NCBI GenBank assembly: GCA_963995525.1
Contig: OZ023213.1
Coordinates: 40,286,594 to 40,350,593 of the forward strand
DNA: 64,000 bases
Direction of reading: 5' to 3'
Origin: Escarpia spicata
Taxonomy: Eukaryota; Annelida; Polychaeta; Sabellida; Siboglinidae
Part shown: positions 1-12,290 of the stretch, in pieces
Position numbering within the stretch: position 1 is the stretch's first letter
Layout: each line of letters opens with the position of its first letter
Translations under genes and position numbers: made by a program
The notes under the pieces: generated by a model
Seen by the model: the letters and a program-made list of their open reading frames with translations, nothing else
Databases searched by the model: none
What the model was told of the DNA's origin: nothing

Positions 1-323
1 AGGGGGTTGTATGGTTACGCCTGCAATGAGTGATTGCCCTTGAATTTGTTTCTGCTTGGTTGATGGTGGTAGGAGATCAGATGTTTGTTTGTACTACTTG
101 CCAAAAAGGCCAATTTCTGCTTCTCACATTAGTTTCATATCTGATACAACACATACAAAATTAATATTTCTGTGTCTGGTTCAGATTAATGGTATGTGTA
201 GGGTTTCAAATGTGTAAAGTCCCTGGTTCCTCTGAGAATTAGGTCAGATTCTAAAAATTGTTGGGGTTGTCCGTTTTTGTGGCTTTTATTATTGAATTTC
301 CAATATTGCAAGTTGTAACTATT

Positions 324-1785
324 TTAACCCTACAGGTGACCAATAGTAAACTTCCACAGTGTACACTATTTGGAGCTATTTGTAGGGGTGCTTTTAAAAA
401 AGCACAACTGCTAATACTAGTCGTGGAAATATGATTGAGCTATCATTTTGTTGGCAAAAAGACCCTTTATTATTATGCAGTGATTATATTTGCATAACAT
501 CAAATAATCATGAAGATATAACTGTTTAAAATTTATTAAAAAATAAATGCAAAAACAATTTTTGTTCACCCTACTACTAGCTAATTTCCGAGTGGTTGTA
601 GGTGTCAATGTCCAAATAAAGAAATGTAGCCCTGTACATAAGCTAATGAGTACAAATTAAAAATTAATCAAATATACTCAGTTTTTTTATATTAATTTTT
701 TTAGGTAAAATTTTGACCATTCTTCATGAACGTCAAAACGAGGGTAAAGTAGAAACCCAAGTTTGCCCAGTGACAAAAAATAATTATTGAGCGGTTGTTT
801 GTTCATGCATGCAGTGTGATCAATGTAGCTATACATTTCGGCTGCGTGATAATGAAAACTAGACTTCAGTATGTTCAGAACTTTTCATTTTATTGTATTT
901 TTAGTAGAACGTTCAAATACATCCGATACGGCAATAGGCCTCTTACTCGTAGGCCTACTGTTGCGCGCCGTGGTTTTTTACATATCAATCAAATAAGTAA
1001 TACCTACAGTTCCTAATTACACATATGTCATGAGGTTATCGGACATGTTGTGTTTGAACTCTGAATGCATTGTATCCTTCGCTGGCGGACTGAGTAGCCT
1101 GGCCGAAACGGTCCAAGTCCGGGTGCGAGACAGCGATGTCCGGCGACGTTACTCGCCAGCAACTTGCATAATATCCACTTCAAACAAGCCCTCAAAGTCA
1201 GTGTAACTGTCTGAACTAGTATAATAACTTGATCCACAACTACTGTCATGTATTTTGCTGATTTATTGTCGCGGACATTTGAAATAATTCAACTTATATC
1301 ATCGAAGCGAGACAAAAAACATGGCAGACTTTTGTTGTGATGGAATGAAACCAGGATCAACAAGACGTTTGAGAGCCACGTGCTGATTGGCTGACCGTTT
1401 ATGTAAATTTATTTGGATAGACCAATCATTGGGCTTTTCATTGGTACTTCCATTTCCCAGTTTAAACCACATGAATGGAAATGGAAATTCCTGACGCAGA
1501 GCATAGTAAAATCGGCCATATTTGGGCATCTACTACTACGACATTTGAAAGCTTGGTTGTGATTAGCTATTACTGAATCATGACATGATAAAACTCATTG
1601 ATAAAAATGCCACAGGAAGAAGAATAATTTAGCTTTGCAGTGATACCTCGCGTTCCTCTGTCAGTTGCTAGTGACGGAAACAATTTTTTTAAAGAAGAGA
1701 TTGAATCGGGCAGAAATTCGGCCGGGAGCAGTTTTGCATTGATCGTGCTGGCCGAATTCGGCCCAGTGGTCACCTGTAGGGTTAA
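324..1785. mobile_element. TTAA-flanked 1.46 kb element, copy P1
   Basis: It begins TTAACCCTACAGGTGACCA and ends with the inverse, TGGTCACCTGTAGGGTTAA, so it has terminal inverted repeats and a TTAA at each end. The same body recurs at 6844-15667 (interrupted), 36567-39656 (deleted) and 42996-44452. Short open frames recur between copies only because the DNA recurs; none looks like a conserved protein. TTAA target sites are used by piggyBac and Kolobok transposases, so this is probably a non-autonomous passenger of one of those. No transposase is encoded. Confidence 0.8.
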
Positions 1786-4504
1786 AGGACTTGGAATGCT
1801 CTTCACATTGGGTGTATGCTTTTGTATGAATAAAAGAGTTGTCCATATCTCGGTAGGCATGCCAGTAATTCGCAATTTCAGTACATGTCATATATTACGA
1901 ACCATAACTTTTTTATGCTTCATTTCTTACTGCTACAAGTTGTGTTTATTTGAAAGATAATTTAATTACTTACATTTTGGTAAAAAATTGTTATTATATC
2001 TAAAATATACGTTGCACTTGCTGGAATACAATGGAAGCATACTTGACAAATTTGCAAAGCCGAAATTAAGGGTAGCCACTGGTCCTAAAGTAACTACGGG
2101 CCATATCTTTGTGAAAACTCATCCTATCTTCATAAAATTTGAGAAATCGCCTAATTTGCATAATTGTTTCCATGGCAACAGCAATTTATGTGGTATGGAC
2201 ATATGCCTGCAGGATAAAAATTATTCAGAGTAAGTGATGGCAAATACCATCATACAATTGCAATAAGTTGTTTGCTGGGATGTTACTTTGCACAATAAGG
2301 TTGTTTTGGGCTCTGATTTCAAGTGTTTGATGACCATAGTGGATTGCGCCTTTTAGGTGAAGATTGTTTTTTCAAATTCCCTAATTGGTTGACCCTTGTT
2401 TACAAACTCTTAAAATAAAGCTATAACATCCAAAATAGCTCAATGCATCTGTAACATTCCACAGAATAACTGATGACAATTTAAATTCTCTAGTATAGTT
2501 TTTCATAAATAATTTTGCCATGGTCACGAATGGTTAAAAAACGTTGATTTGAGAAAACGGCCAAAAACAAAAAGGGATAAGAAAAACGTCATGTAGCAAG
2601 CACACTATTTGTCAAAATAATAATAAGTACCTGCCAATTTCTAGTAATGAATAAGAACAGTTTTTAACAAGAAATCTATTAACAAAACATAACTAGTGTG
2701 TTGTCAACAAACATGTCGACGACCGACACTGGCATCCACTACCAGGCAGCGGGGTCGTACATCCCTATTCCTCGGTCTTTCTCCCACTTGCTGACAATGA
2801 CTAAATCAGTGAAGGCCTTCCTGTTGTCATAAGCTGAAACAATGGAATCATACCTTATTAAATGCATAACTACCGCGGTATGTGTATAATTAAAAAATGT
2901 GACTAGTACACTTTTCAAAATTATACTGGTAGTGGATAGTCTATAATGAGATACGGATCTACCATCACTAGCCATCTCTAGCAGGCTGTAAGTTGACCAA
3001 CAACCATCTCATTAAAAATCACCAACCATAGAAGTAGTAAATGTTGTGAAATATAACTAATTTCTCTGCATAGTACGCACAACTCATCTAAATGGCTGTA
3101 TTTCATGAACTTTTACAATTGGGAATGGGATGCACAGGTTTGACAGCCATCTGACAGTTACCGGAAGCACCTGTCACTGTTGACAACACTGTCTGATTTA
3201 ACTGGAATACTAAAGAAATACAAATTATTTTTACTACTAAAATCTGCCATATATATTTATCCACCTTTCTGGCTAGGTCTGCCTGCTCCTTTCTTGTTTT
3301 TCCTCCTCTTACAAACTCCAAAGCCACACGTATACCTAACCTTCACTGTTTTGTTAGACTCCATTGTTTATAGCAGAGAGGAGGCAGGCGTCTGATTGGC
3401 TGAGGCATGATAACAAATTCAGTAAACAAATTTGCGCGTGCTCACTGGCTGATGCTAGCCATGCGATATGCAAAATAGCATCAAACATGTGTAACTGACC
3501 AAAGGTGGCTCTGTCTCCTTTGTATTTATTGGTTCACAATGACATCATCCATAAATGTGGTTGCTACATCTGGAAAGCAGACATCTTTGCAAACAAGAAG
3601 ATATAAAACATGGCGTGAACACATGTTAGATTGCAGGTGGAATAAAACGATCTTTGGAGAGCACATGTGGACATTTAAACATGGATTCCTTGTGTTTTAC
3701 AAGCAGAAGGGGCATGTTATATATCATCGGATTGTAGGTATTTGTAATAAGAATTTAATCAAATGCTACTTGTTGTGAATGCATAACAAGTTAAGCTATC
3801 GGAAAATACTGAAATCCAAAAATGTCAAAAATTTGATTTTAGGACCCGCGGCTACTCTCTTAAATATGGGGTACATCACTATATGGAGTCTACCGTCAAT
3901 GCACACTATGTTGCATATGTTGCAGTGCCGTAATTTATATGATAATAAAATGCAATTAAAAAACAGTACATTGGTACAACATATGTTATTGTATCAAAAA
4001 TATTTTGCCCAAACAAGATGTGGTAAAACAACCCTGCCGGACCATAATTTCTATACTGAACATAATGATTGACTGCTGTGTAGCTTTTTTATTACAGACC
4101 TGCCTACCATTCTGGAAACACCTCAAATTACAGTATTACGGCGAGGGATGAAAATATTACGGATTCTTTGTTTATTACAAAGATCGTTAATCACTTCCGT
4201 GCTCGTAACATTTAGCTTCCACTATATTCAACAGGTGGCAGCATATATACGCAGCTGGTTGTGACATGGTTTTTTATTCGCTGCTTCTGGTCGTAATCTG
4301 ACCAATAGGAAACAGCATAACAATAAATTCACATTTCCACGCTCAAACAAAAAGAAGTCACATGGCACGAAATGATGGCGGTGATTGAAATGGCACAACT
4401 CTACCAGCCAAGAGGAAATGTGTGTTGCAAAAGTTTATAACAGCATACTGACGGCATTCTAACCAGATATGTCTTGTGTGGACAGTGGACACAACTAGTC
4501 GCGG

Positions 4505-5200
4505 CACTTGTGTAGAATCTGGACCCACCTCGATTTCGCCATTATAACTTGAGTTTTGCCTAACTTTGATACCTCTGGCTCAGTGTGTTAGTTCTGTTAT
4601 TCAACATTCATTATCCCAGGCAGAATATTGCGTCTTAGAGCATTTTTGAAGCGTAAATAGCGCCCCGGTTTGCACCAACATACGCCTCTATTGCCCATTT
4701 TACAAGCGCGATGCGGTAACGCACGACCGCAGCGGTGCAGACTAGCACAAACCGGGTCGCTGTTTGGGCTTCAAAAATGCGCTAAGGCTACCCGTAAGAC
4801 ACAATATTTTCGGGCACTGGTATTTCGGACCCACCTCGATTTCGCCATTATAATTTGAGTTTTGCCTAACATTGATACCTCAGAGGGCTAGTTTCATCAT
4901 TCAACATCATCCCAGGCATATTTATATTACGAAAATATTGTGTCTTAGCACACTTTTGAAGCCAAAATAACGACCCAGTTTGCACTAGTCTACACCGCTG
5001 AGCGATATAGTGGCATATGTTGATGCAAACCGGGGCGCAATTTATGCCTCAAAAGTGCGCTAAGACGCAATATTCTCAAACGTAAATAAGCTTGGGATAA
5101 TGTTGAATAATGGAACTAATACACTGAGGTATCAAAGTTAGTCAAAAATCAAATTATAATGGCGAAATCGAGGTAGGTCCGGATTCTACACAGGCGCCTA
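4505..5200. repeat. Fold-back cluster of three about 190 bp repeats
   Basis: Two direct copies (from about 4514 and about 4828) and one inverted copy (about 5020-5194) share the block CACCTCGATTTCGCCATTAT and a later block around GCGCTAAGACGCAATATT. The inverted arrangement would let the region fold into a long hairpin. No coding potential was seen. It is probably a fold-back or MITE-type element that has duplicated internally. Confidence 0.6.
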
Positions 5201-5347
5201 TTTTCGTAATATAAATATGCCTGGGGTGATGTTGAATGAAGGAACTACACAAGTGCCCTAGCTGCAAGTGTGCAGTGTAAAGTAAAGACATGCATTCAAC
5301 TTGCACCTGGTGATTGTGAACTTAGAATTTGGAGACTAGCATGCATT

Positions 5348-5410
5348 GTGCACTCTGATGATCGTGTGTTTCTCTCTATAGTAAAGTTTACATTATCAAT
5401 CTCTGAGTGG
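5348..5410 (+). ncRNA. Possible box C/D snoRNA
   Basis: A C box-like TGATGA (5356-5361) and a D box CTGA (5403-5406) are flanked by a short CAC/GTG stem. The nine bases before the D box, TATCAATCT, are complementary to AGAUUGAUA, a conserved 18S rRNA stretch as I recall it. The C box lacks the usual preceding purine and the stem is short, so this is only a candidate. Confidence 0.35.
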
Positions 5411-6172
5411 TATTTGTTATTTGCTGTTTATTACATAATCTGGCAGTAATGTGGAATTTTGTTTGAGTCAGCATGCTGTTTTTGAAAGATACATAAAATC
5501 AGAATTACAGTGGTTAGTATTAAACATTAAACAAAAAACTATTGAGGTTCTTTCTGTTGCTTAAAGTTTGACTTGAAAAGACAGTAAAACAGTTCTAGTC
5601 ATTGTAAATTAGCTATGCCAATAGTGTGTAGATTTACTCTTCTTCACGTTTGATTTCCACCAATGCTGGTTATGAACATCTACCTTCCCTTGTTAACTGG
5701 ACGCTTCAAAACACCTCACAGTTTATTAGAGACAATTATGTTTTGGGTACAACCATCATCATAGTCATAGTATTAAAGTATGACTGACAGTGGTGTTCGT
5801 TTCCTGACAATATCTGACACGGTTCTAAACTATTACTGACAGTAGGCCTATATTCCTGAAAATCGGTGTAAATGGGAAGACGGATTACTGACAGGAAGTT
5901 TTTAGGGTAGGTAGGTCTGTTATTATCAGTATTGTACTGCTACAACTTCATTTTATTATCAAGAGCAGATAAATGACTACACAGTGATATCTGCATTGTC
6001 AAATTCTGATGGCTAGAATTAGATATACTTCATTACTGTGTGACTGGGGGTGCCTGGTCACAGCCACAGGCACAGCTGTGTCAGCGCTATTACCCAGGGC
6101 AGCCTTGGTCAAAACAACAAGTGAACAACAGGACAGTCCTGCAAGTTACAACATCGTCATACAATGTCCTAA

Positions 6173-6640
6173 TCAAAATATAAATAGCGTATTGACTTTG
6201 TGCAAGAATAAGGGATCAGACTCCTTTCTTAGCATGTTTACAAAATGGGCGTGACCGACCAGCTTCTCTGACAACAACAACAACGATCGTTGAGCCAAAG
6301 TATCGAACAAAGTCGCATGAACATCGATGTCTGAATCATTTCCTTCGATATCACTGTTATCGCAGACACGTTGACAAACTTCTTTTGCAGTCAAACAACT
6401 AGGACCAGCAGACGCCATTTTGATCTCTCAAAAACTGGAGCAGCTTGGAAAAATGCATGAAATTCCGATAAGTCAAATAGTAACATACACCAGAAATATC
6501 CACAATGCATTGCCAATGTATTAATGAGACGCATTGAATGTGTTTCAAAAGTATCCTCCAGAGTGCGCCTCTGGAATAGATGAAACTATGACATTAATCT
6601 TTTCAGGCGAGTTTGGCCGACTTGAGGTCTAATGGGTTAA
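6173..6640 (-). pseudogene. Possible piggyBac-type transposase N-terminal remnant
   Basis: A minus-strand frame of 81 codons opens at 6418 with MASAGPSCLTAKEV followed by an acidic patch (NDSDID), which resembles the start of piggyBac transposases. About 220 bp upstream of it, near 6636, lies a TTAA beside CCCATTAG. The frame stops after the acidic patch, and no DDD catalytic region or second end was found. It is a weak call based on style rather than on a catalytic motif. Confidence 0.3.
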
Positions 6641-6757
6641 TTAAAATGTGTGTGAATTAGAATGTTACTTATTTTGTGTGTGTTAATTTATTTCTTGTGA
6701 CTTATATTTATTTATTTTATGGCTGCCATGACGTGGTTTCTATAAAAATTTGCTACC

Positions 6758-6826
6758 TGTGCTGTGATGATAATATGTGACGGGCGGACTGAATTTAACA
6801 AGTGGAATGTCACCTAACTGAGCACA
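6758..6826 (+). ncRNA. Box C/D snoRNA, SNORD43 (U43)-like, copy 1
   Basis: The terminal stem TGTGC/GCACA encloses C box GTGATGA (6764-6770), D' box CTGA (6789-6792) and D box CTGA (6818-6821). The guide before D' is TGTGACGGGCGGA, and its GACGGGCGG core pairs with the conserved CCGCCCGUC of 18S rRNA. Human U43 carries the same GACGGGCGGA guide and directs methylation of the C in CCGCCC. A near-identical copy lies at 24959-25029. It would be released from the host intron. Confidence 0.85.
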
Positions 6827-9629
6827 TAGAACATGATTACTTTTTAACCCTACAGGTGACCACTGGACCGAATTCGGCCCGTGCGATCAGTGCAAAACTG
6901 CTCCCGGCCGATTTCGGCCCGATTCAGTATCACTCTTTTAAAAAAAATGTCGTTTCCGTCACTAGCAACTGACAGGGGAACGCGAGGTATCATTGGAAAG
7001 CTGAATTATTATTCTTCCTGTGACATTTTTATCAATGAGTTGTATCGCGTCATGATTCAGTAATAGCAAATCACAACCAAGCTTTAAAATGTCGTAGTAG
7101 TAGATGCCCAAATATGGCCGATTTTACTATGCTCTGGCGTAAGGATTTTACATTCCCATTCATATGGTCTAAACAGGGAAATGGAGGTACCGATGGAAAG
7201 CCCAACGATTGGTCTATCCAAATAAATTTACATAAACGGTCAACCAATCGGCACATGGCTCTAAAACGTCTTCTTGTTGACGCTGGTTTAATTCCATCAC
7301 GACGAAAGTCCGCCATGTTTTTCGTCTCGCTTTGATTATATAAGTTGAATTATTTCAAATGTCCGCGGCAATATATCAACAAAATACATGACAGTATTTG
7401 TGGATCAAGTTATTATACTAGTTCAGACAGTTACACAGACTTTGGGGGCTGTTTTGAAGTGGATATTATGCAAGTTGCTGGCGAGCCGGACATCGCTGTC
7501 TTGCACCCGGACATGGGCCGATTCAGAATTCAAATACATGTCCTATAACCTGATGACATATGTGTGTAATTAGGAACTGTAGGTATTACTTACTTTATTG
7601 AAATGTAAGGAAATTTTTAATAGATACGTCATGTTATCGGACAGGTGCGCCACGGCGCGCAACGGTAGGCCTACGAGGCCTATTGCCGTATTGGTTGTAT
7701 TCAGGGCCTCACCCAGGATCAAATTTTTGCCAGTCCAAATTTTTTCCGACATGCTACAAAGCGAGGTCGGGCATGCGATCGGACGCGCGATTGAATGAGA
7801 ATTCCTAATGTTTTTTTGTTCAAAGCATGTGATTCACATTTTAATGCCATTTACAATATAGCACAAATAAGTTGTTTCACTAGAACACATTTAATTGCCA
7901 CAATTTTCAAAACTAACAAATTAGCAAACATATTTAACCCTCTCAAGGCCAGATTAATGCAAATATGTGCCTGTTATTGAATCCTATTAAATCGAGAGAA
8001 TGTGCTGTGAGTGAATCATGTGATATACTCGGGTTGCATGAATGCAAATAAATAAATCATTTTTTATCCGACTCAAGTAAAATTTTCACTACATTTGAAG
8101 AAATAATTCCTGGTGTAACTAGCCAAGTATGTGACATATATGTCAATTTATTACCCAAATATGAATTGCTAAAGTTTGACAAAAATAAAATACTTATAAT
8201 TTTAAACAATTCATTAAAAAAAATATTTTTCATTAATAATTAGCGGTTACATGCTGCGTATGAAATGTTCACAAATTACTATGCTACAGAATGGAAAACT
8301 AATTAAATGTCTATGGTAAATAAAACTGAAATAATTTAAGTTTTTCAGAGTGCATGTATTTTCAAGATTTTATACAAAATGGCGTTCTTTGTGATCATAG
8401 CCGTCATCCCGTCTGAACTATTAAGTTTGTGTTATATTAAAAATGCGTAATCATAATACAAAACATTCCTCTTCGATGGCAGCGTTTGTTATAAACTCGA
8501 TTGGAAAATCCCATCAAAGTCCGGATTACTGGAGTTCGACATAATGACAATGTCGAGAATTACAACAAAGCTAAAAAACACCACCCGCTTCATTGCGCGG
8601 CGCATTAATTTTTTTTTACAACAAAATAGACCGCTCAAAAGTTAGCATTTAATCGTAGAAATCGCCTGCGGGCGCGTGTTTTGGAATAACTCCTGGGTGC
8701 TTCCATGTTTATGCCCGCAGCAAATGTTAAACTTTAATCTCATTGGCTGAAAATCACCATTAAAATATTCACTGCGTGGCGTAAAAGAGGGACCGGAAAT
8801 TGTGTGTCGCTGCGTTCGACTACAAAACCGCTTGGTGGTTGGCGCTATTTAGTCACTGAAATCGCCATCATATCTCACTTTTGATGCTTCCCAATGAAAC
8901 TTCAATATTATTATATGCTAACTGCCGAAATAAATTGCCGTTATTGGATGACACTGTTTCGCAGTACCAGTTTAAATGTGCCCCTGTATTCGGGTTGATT
9001 CGGGCGTTCTGGCCGTGAGGCATACTCGGGTTGATTCGGGCGTTCTGACCACGAGAGGGTTAAGGGAGGACGAGTGTCTGGATTTGGTCAAATTTGGTCA
9101 AAAATAGTGATTTCGAGTTGTTTACATATTCGCGTAGACAAATTATTCAACTTGCCTTGTGTATACATTGTTGTTACGAAAAAAAAAATGTTATGCCATA
9201 AAACATCATTTTTGTGACATGCCCCATCGTCCCAAACTCTTTGTTTTAGTTAAACGATCCGTGTAATGAGACATGTTTACATTTTTTCTAGCGATGTTTA
9301 TATGTCGCCAAACCGCTCAATTCCAACATGGCGCATACCATTGGACAGCGTCACTTTTGCACTGTCTTATGGGAATAATCTATTGTAAAGATGTTCGGAC
9401 GTATTCGAGTAATCCCGAATATAAATGAGCACTCCCAGCCAACGCGAGACAACCAACGCAACGACAATCGGCTTCTTATTGGTCGATGATTATCACGTGC
9501 TCCCGTTCAACGACGTGATTGGCTACAGCGCTCGCTTCTGCATAAATTATGTTCTGCATAAATTAGTGTTTACCAGTTTGTTCTGAAAGTTTTCACGTGT
9601 TCTCTCTCGTTATTCATAAAAGTAGCAGT

Positions 9630-10440
9630 ATGGCAGATAGGAGACAGAAAGGGAAGGAGTTTTATGGTGTTGGGAAGGCCCAGCGACGCAGACAACTGAT
9701 GCTGGCGCGTTCATCGAGAGGAAAAGCGTCGGAAAGTGCGACTTCATCAGCCGATGTTGATGAAAGTTCCGTGCTGTCGTCGGAGGCAATGGCTGTTCCT
9801 GTCACGCCGACTGTTGCAGCACAGGTATAATATTGTTTTTATGTATACATAGAACTTCGATTTGTAAATAAGTTCAACTTTGTAATACAAAATTATGTAA
9901 TATACTCGGTATTACCAACAATATATTAGATGCATAGGCCTAATGTTATTAGTATTACTCCAGAATACAGGACCCAGATCCAGGGACCAAGGCCAGGGTT
10001 ATTGGCAATTGCCTGTTGGTGTCAACTAAGATCTGAAATAATTACTCTAAGTCATGCATGTGTGTATCAATACATTTAGCTTTTAGTAAGCAGTTTACTG
10101 TTATGGTTATGTTGTAGTTTAGACATAAGCATAACTGATAAATGCCCAACCAAAAAATATTTTGTCTACCCAATCTTTGCCAGCAACAATAGACAGTTAT
10201 ATTGTGAACTCAATATGAAATATAATAAAAGAATTGTACATTTCACAGACTCCATCAGCATCAACTTCTGCAACTGCGAAGAAATTTGACTATCAGCGTC
10301 TTCTGCGTGAGACTGCGATCCCCGGTGACGACGAGCCAGAGGAATCGGCTGAGGAGAATGACAGTGTTCGCGAGACTCTCCACTGTCATCGTGCGTGTTG
10401 ACAAGCTGACCAAGCTGGTGCAGACGCTGCTGTGTCCGAC
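9630..10440 (+). pseudogene. N-terminal exons of the Mutator-like transposase gene (frameshifted)
   Basis: Exon 1 (9630-9824) starts with ATG and MADRRQKGKEF, is basic, and ends at a GT donor in phase 0. A second exon from 10249 (after TTTCACAG) continues with an acidic linker. The frame then shifts by one base near 10380 into VRVDKLTKLVQTLLCPTC, which resembles the region before the zinc-binding cysteines in invertebrate Mutator-like proteins. A stop interrupts the original frame. It belongs with the transposase body downstream but is no longer joined to it in frame. Confidence 0.5.
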
Positions 10441-10473
10441 CTGTCACTGTGACTGGTCCTCGATCTGGCAGTG

Positions 10474-11523
10474 CTGTCGTCGTTCTGCCAGGCCTGTTCG
10501 TGTGCCAAGGCAAGATTCGGAGGCTCTGACACAGCCAAGTTCCAGGCGTGGCTTCGAAGCCACCATGACTGTAACCGGAACCACGATGGGCCTGCTGGTG
10601 GGATGGAGGTAGCAGCTGCTGAGATCTTGTGGGGGCGGTCTCTCGACCGAGGTTTCCGCTACACTACCATGGTCTTGGACGGTGATGCCAGGACGTTCAA
10701 GCACCTCACCGACCTGAGCGTGTACGGGGAAGACATCAATCTGGTGAAAGAAGAGTGCATCAACCACGTCTCGAAACGGTTGGGGACTGCCTTGAGAAAG
10801 CTGTCCACACAGTCGAAGAAGGCTGGCACCACCCTCGGGGGACGTGGGCACGGGAAGTTGACCCAGGCAACTATTACGAAACTAACGGCCTACTACGGCA
10901 AGGCAATCCGTGCCCACACGAAGAACCTGGATGATATGCAGGAAGCCGTCTTCGCCACATTCCAGCATGCTTCATCAACAGATGACAAGCCCAACCATGA
11001 CCGCTGTCCAAAGGGCAAGGACAGCTGGTGCTTTTATCAGCTGGCACAAGCTGAGGGGAAAGAGCCTGGAAACCACCGCTCCAACGTCGGCACGCCACTA
11101 TCCCCAGAAGTTGCGATTCACGTGAAGGAGGTGTACGACCGTCTGGGACACAAGGACCTCCTCGGCTGGTGTTTGAAGGGGGCAACACAGAACACCAACG
11201 AGAGTTTGCATGCGATGGTGTGGGCCAAGTGCCCCAAGACTGGCTTTGTGGGCATTCAGCGGGTGCTGTTTGCCACCTGCTGTGCTGTTGGTGAGTTCAA
11301 CAGTGGGGCACAGTCAACAGTACAGCAGTTGTATGGTGCCATGGGCCTGGCAACTGGCCAGCAGCTGATTGCCTCAGCTGCAAAAGCTGACCGCAAGCGA
11401 CTGAGGCAGTCGGTGCGACAAGAAGCTACCCGCACGAAGGAAGCGAGGCGTGCGGATAAACTTTACCGTGTTGAAGTTAGAGGGAGTAGTGGTGCCAAAG
11501 ACTACGGAGATGGCGCATTTTAG
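10474..11523 (+). pseudogene. Mutator-like (MULE) transposase, internally deleted
   Basis: This open frame of about 350 codons carries the C-terminal two thirds of the invertebrate Mutator-like transposase family. It shows FCQACS, then GGMEVAAAEILWGRS, RYTTMVLDGDARTFK (the acidic DGD is likely a catalytic Asp), ECINHVSKRLGTALRK, CPKGKDSWCFYQ, TQNTNESLHAMVW and a basic C-terminus. Relatives, as I recall them, have an earlier DGTW-type Asp before FCQACS; here that segment is missing, because CPTC is followed almost directly by LAVLSSFCQACS. It is therefore unlikely to be active. There is no ATG at the head of this frame, which also points to a truncated gene. Confidence 0.85.
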
Positions 11524-11775
11524 GGCCCAAAACAATTACTGCTCTAAGGACAAATAGTAGTCTTTCAGTTTTCCTTTATTAGATGATATCATCACTGATA
11601 ATAGTAATGTCACCAGAGTAATACACTTCTTTTGAAGATCTTTTTTCCAGCTACTGACTTTTGAACAATGTGTTCACATGAATAGTTATGTTATTTATCA
11701 ACCACCTTGTAACTTCACATAGTACATGGTGATATAGTATTCTCTAGGGAGTAACATCATCATTTCAAGACATCA

Positions 11776-12290
11776 GGGGCCGGTTTCATGAAGCGTACTT
11801 AAACTACGCAGTTACTTAGCGCTACGCAAGTGCGTAAACTCCAATTCTTGCGTAGCTAAGTAGTTGCATAAAATTAAGCAAAGCGGGTTTCATGTAGCGC
11901 GCATGACCTATTTCTTAACTAAGTAGGCGCGTAAAGCTGTCACGTGGTTAGATTAGCGTCATGATACGGGTAACCCCCGGGATTCCCCTTCCCACTTTCC
12001 CGCTAGCAACATGGCAACAGCACGCGACGCTGCCGGTTCCGAATCGAATTTCAGTGATGAGGAGTTGAGTTGTTTGCGCTGTTGTGCTGCATTTGTGTTG
12101 TGGATAAATGGCGTGAGCAGCCAGTCTTGGAGCATGTAGCCACTGTCGCCGAGGATGTATCCTTCAAGTGGCCGGGATACCGTTTTGAACACATTGAACA
12201 CGGGACTCTCCCGCAGAATGCGTGCGTTGTGCACCGATCCCGGCCAGCTCACAACACTGTTCATGAGCATGGCATCGGCATCACAGGGGG
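11776..12290. mobile_element. PIF/Harbinger element remnant
   Basis: The left end reads GGGGCCGGTTTCATGAAGC, a start typical of Harbinger ends. A + strand ATG at 12011 opens MATARDAAGSESNFSDEELS, like the start of the Myb-like protein these elements carry. It is followed at once by an inverted transposase fragment, as expected when a divergent two-gene element loses its middle. No matching right end was found. Confidence 0.55.
12058..12270 (-). pseudogene. Harbinger (HARBI1-like) transposase fragment
   Basis: The minus-strand translation contains SWPGSVHNARILRES and then EGYILGDSGYMLQDWLLTPF. These match the DDE_Tnp_4 nuclease blocks with the first and second catalytic Asp regions (RWPGS..D/N..IL and LGDSGY). 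Only about 70 codons remain; the N-terminus and third acidic residue are absent. The position normally Asp in the first block reads Asn (HNARIL), consistent with decay. Confidence 0.75.

Noticed and set aside
795..1016. Frame that recurs at 43402-43620
   Set aside because: Both are the same part of the TTAA element copies P1 and P4. The repeat is of DNA, and the frame has no protein family features.
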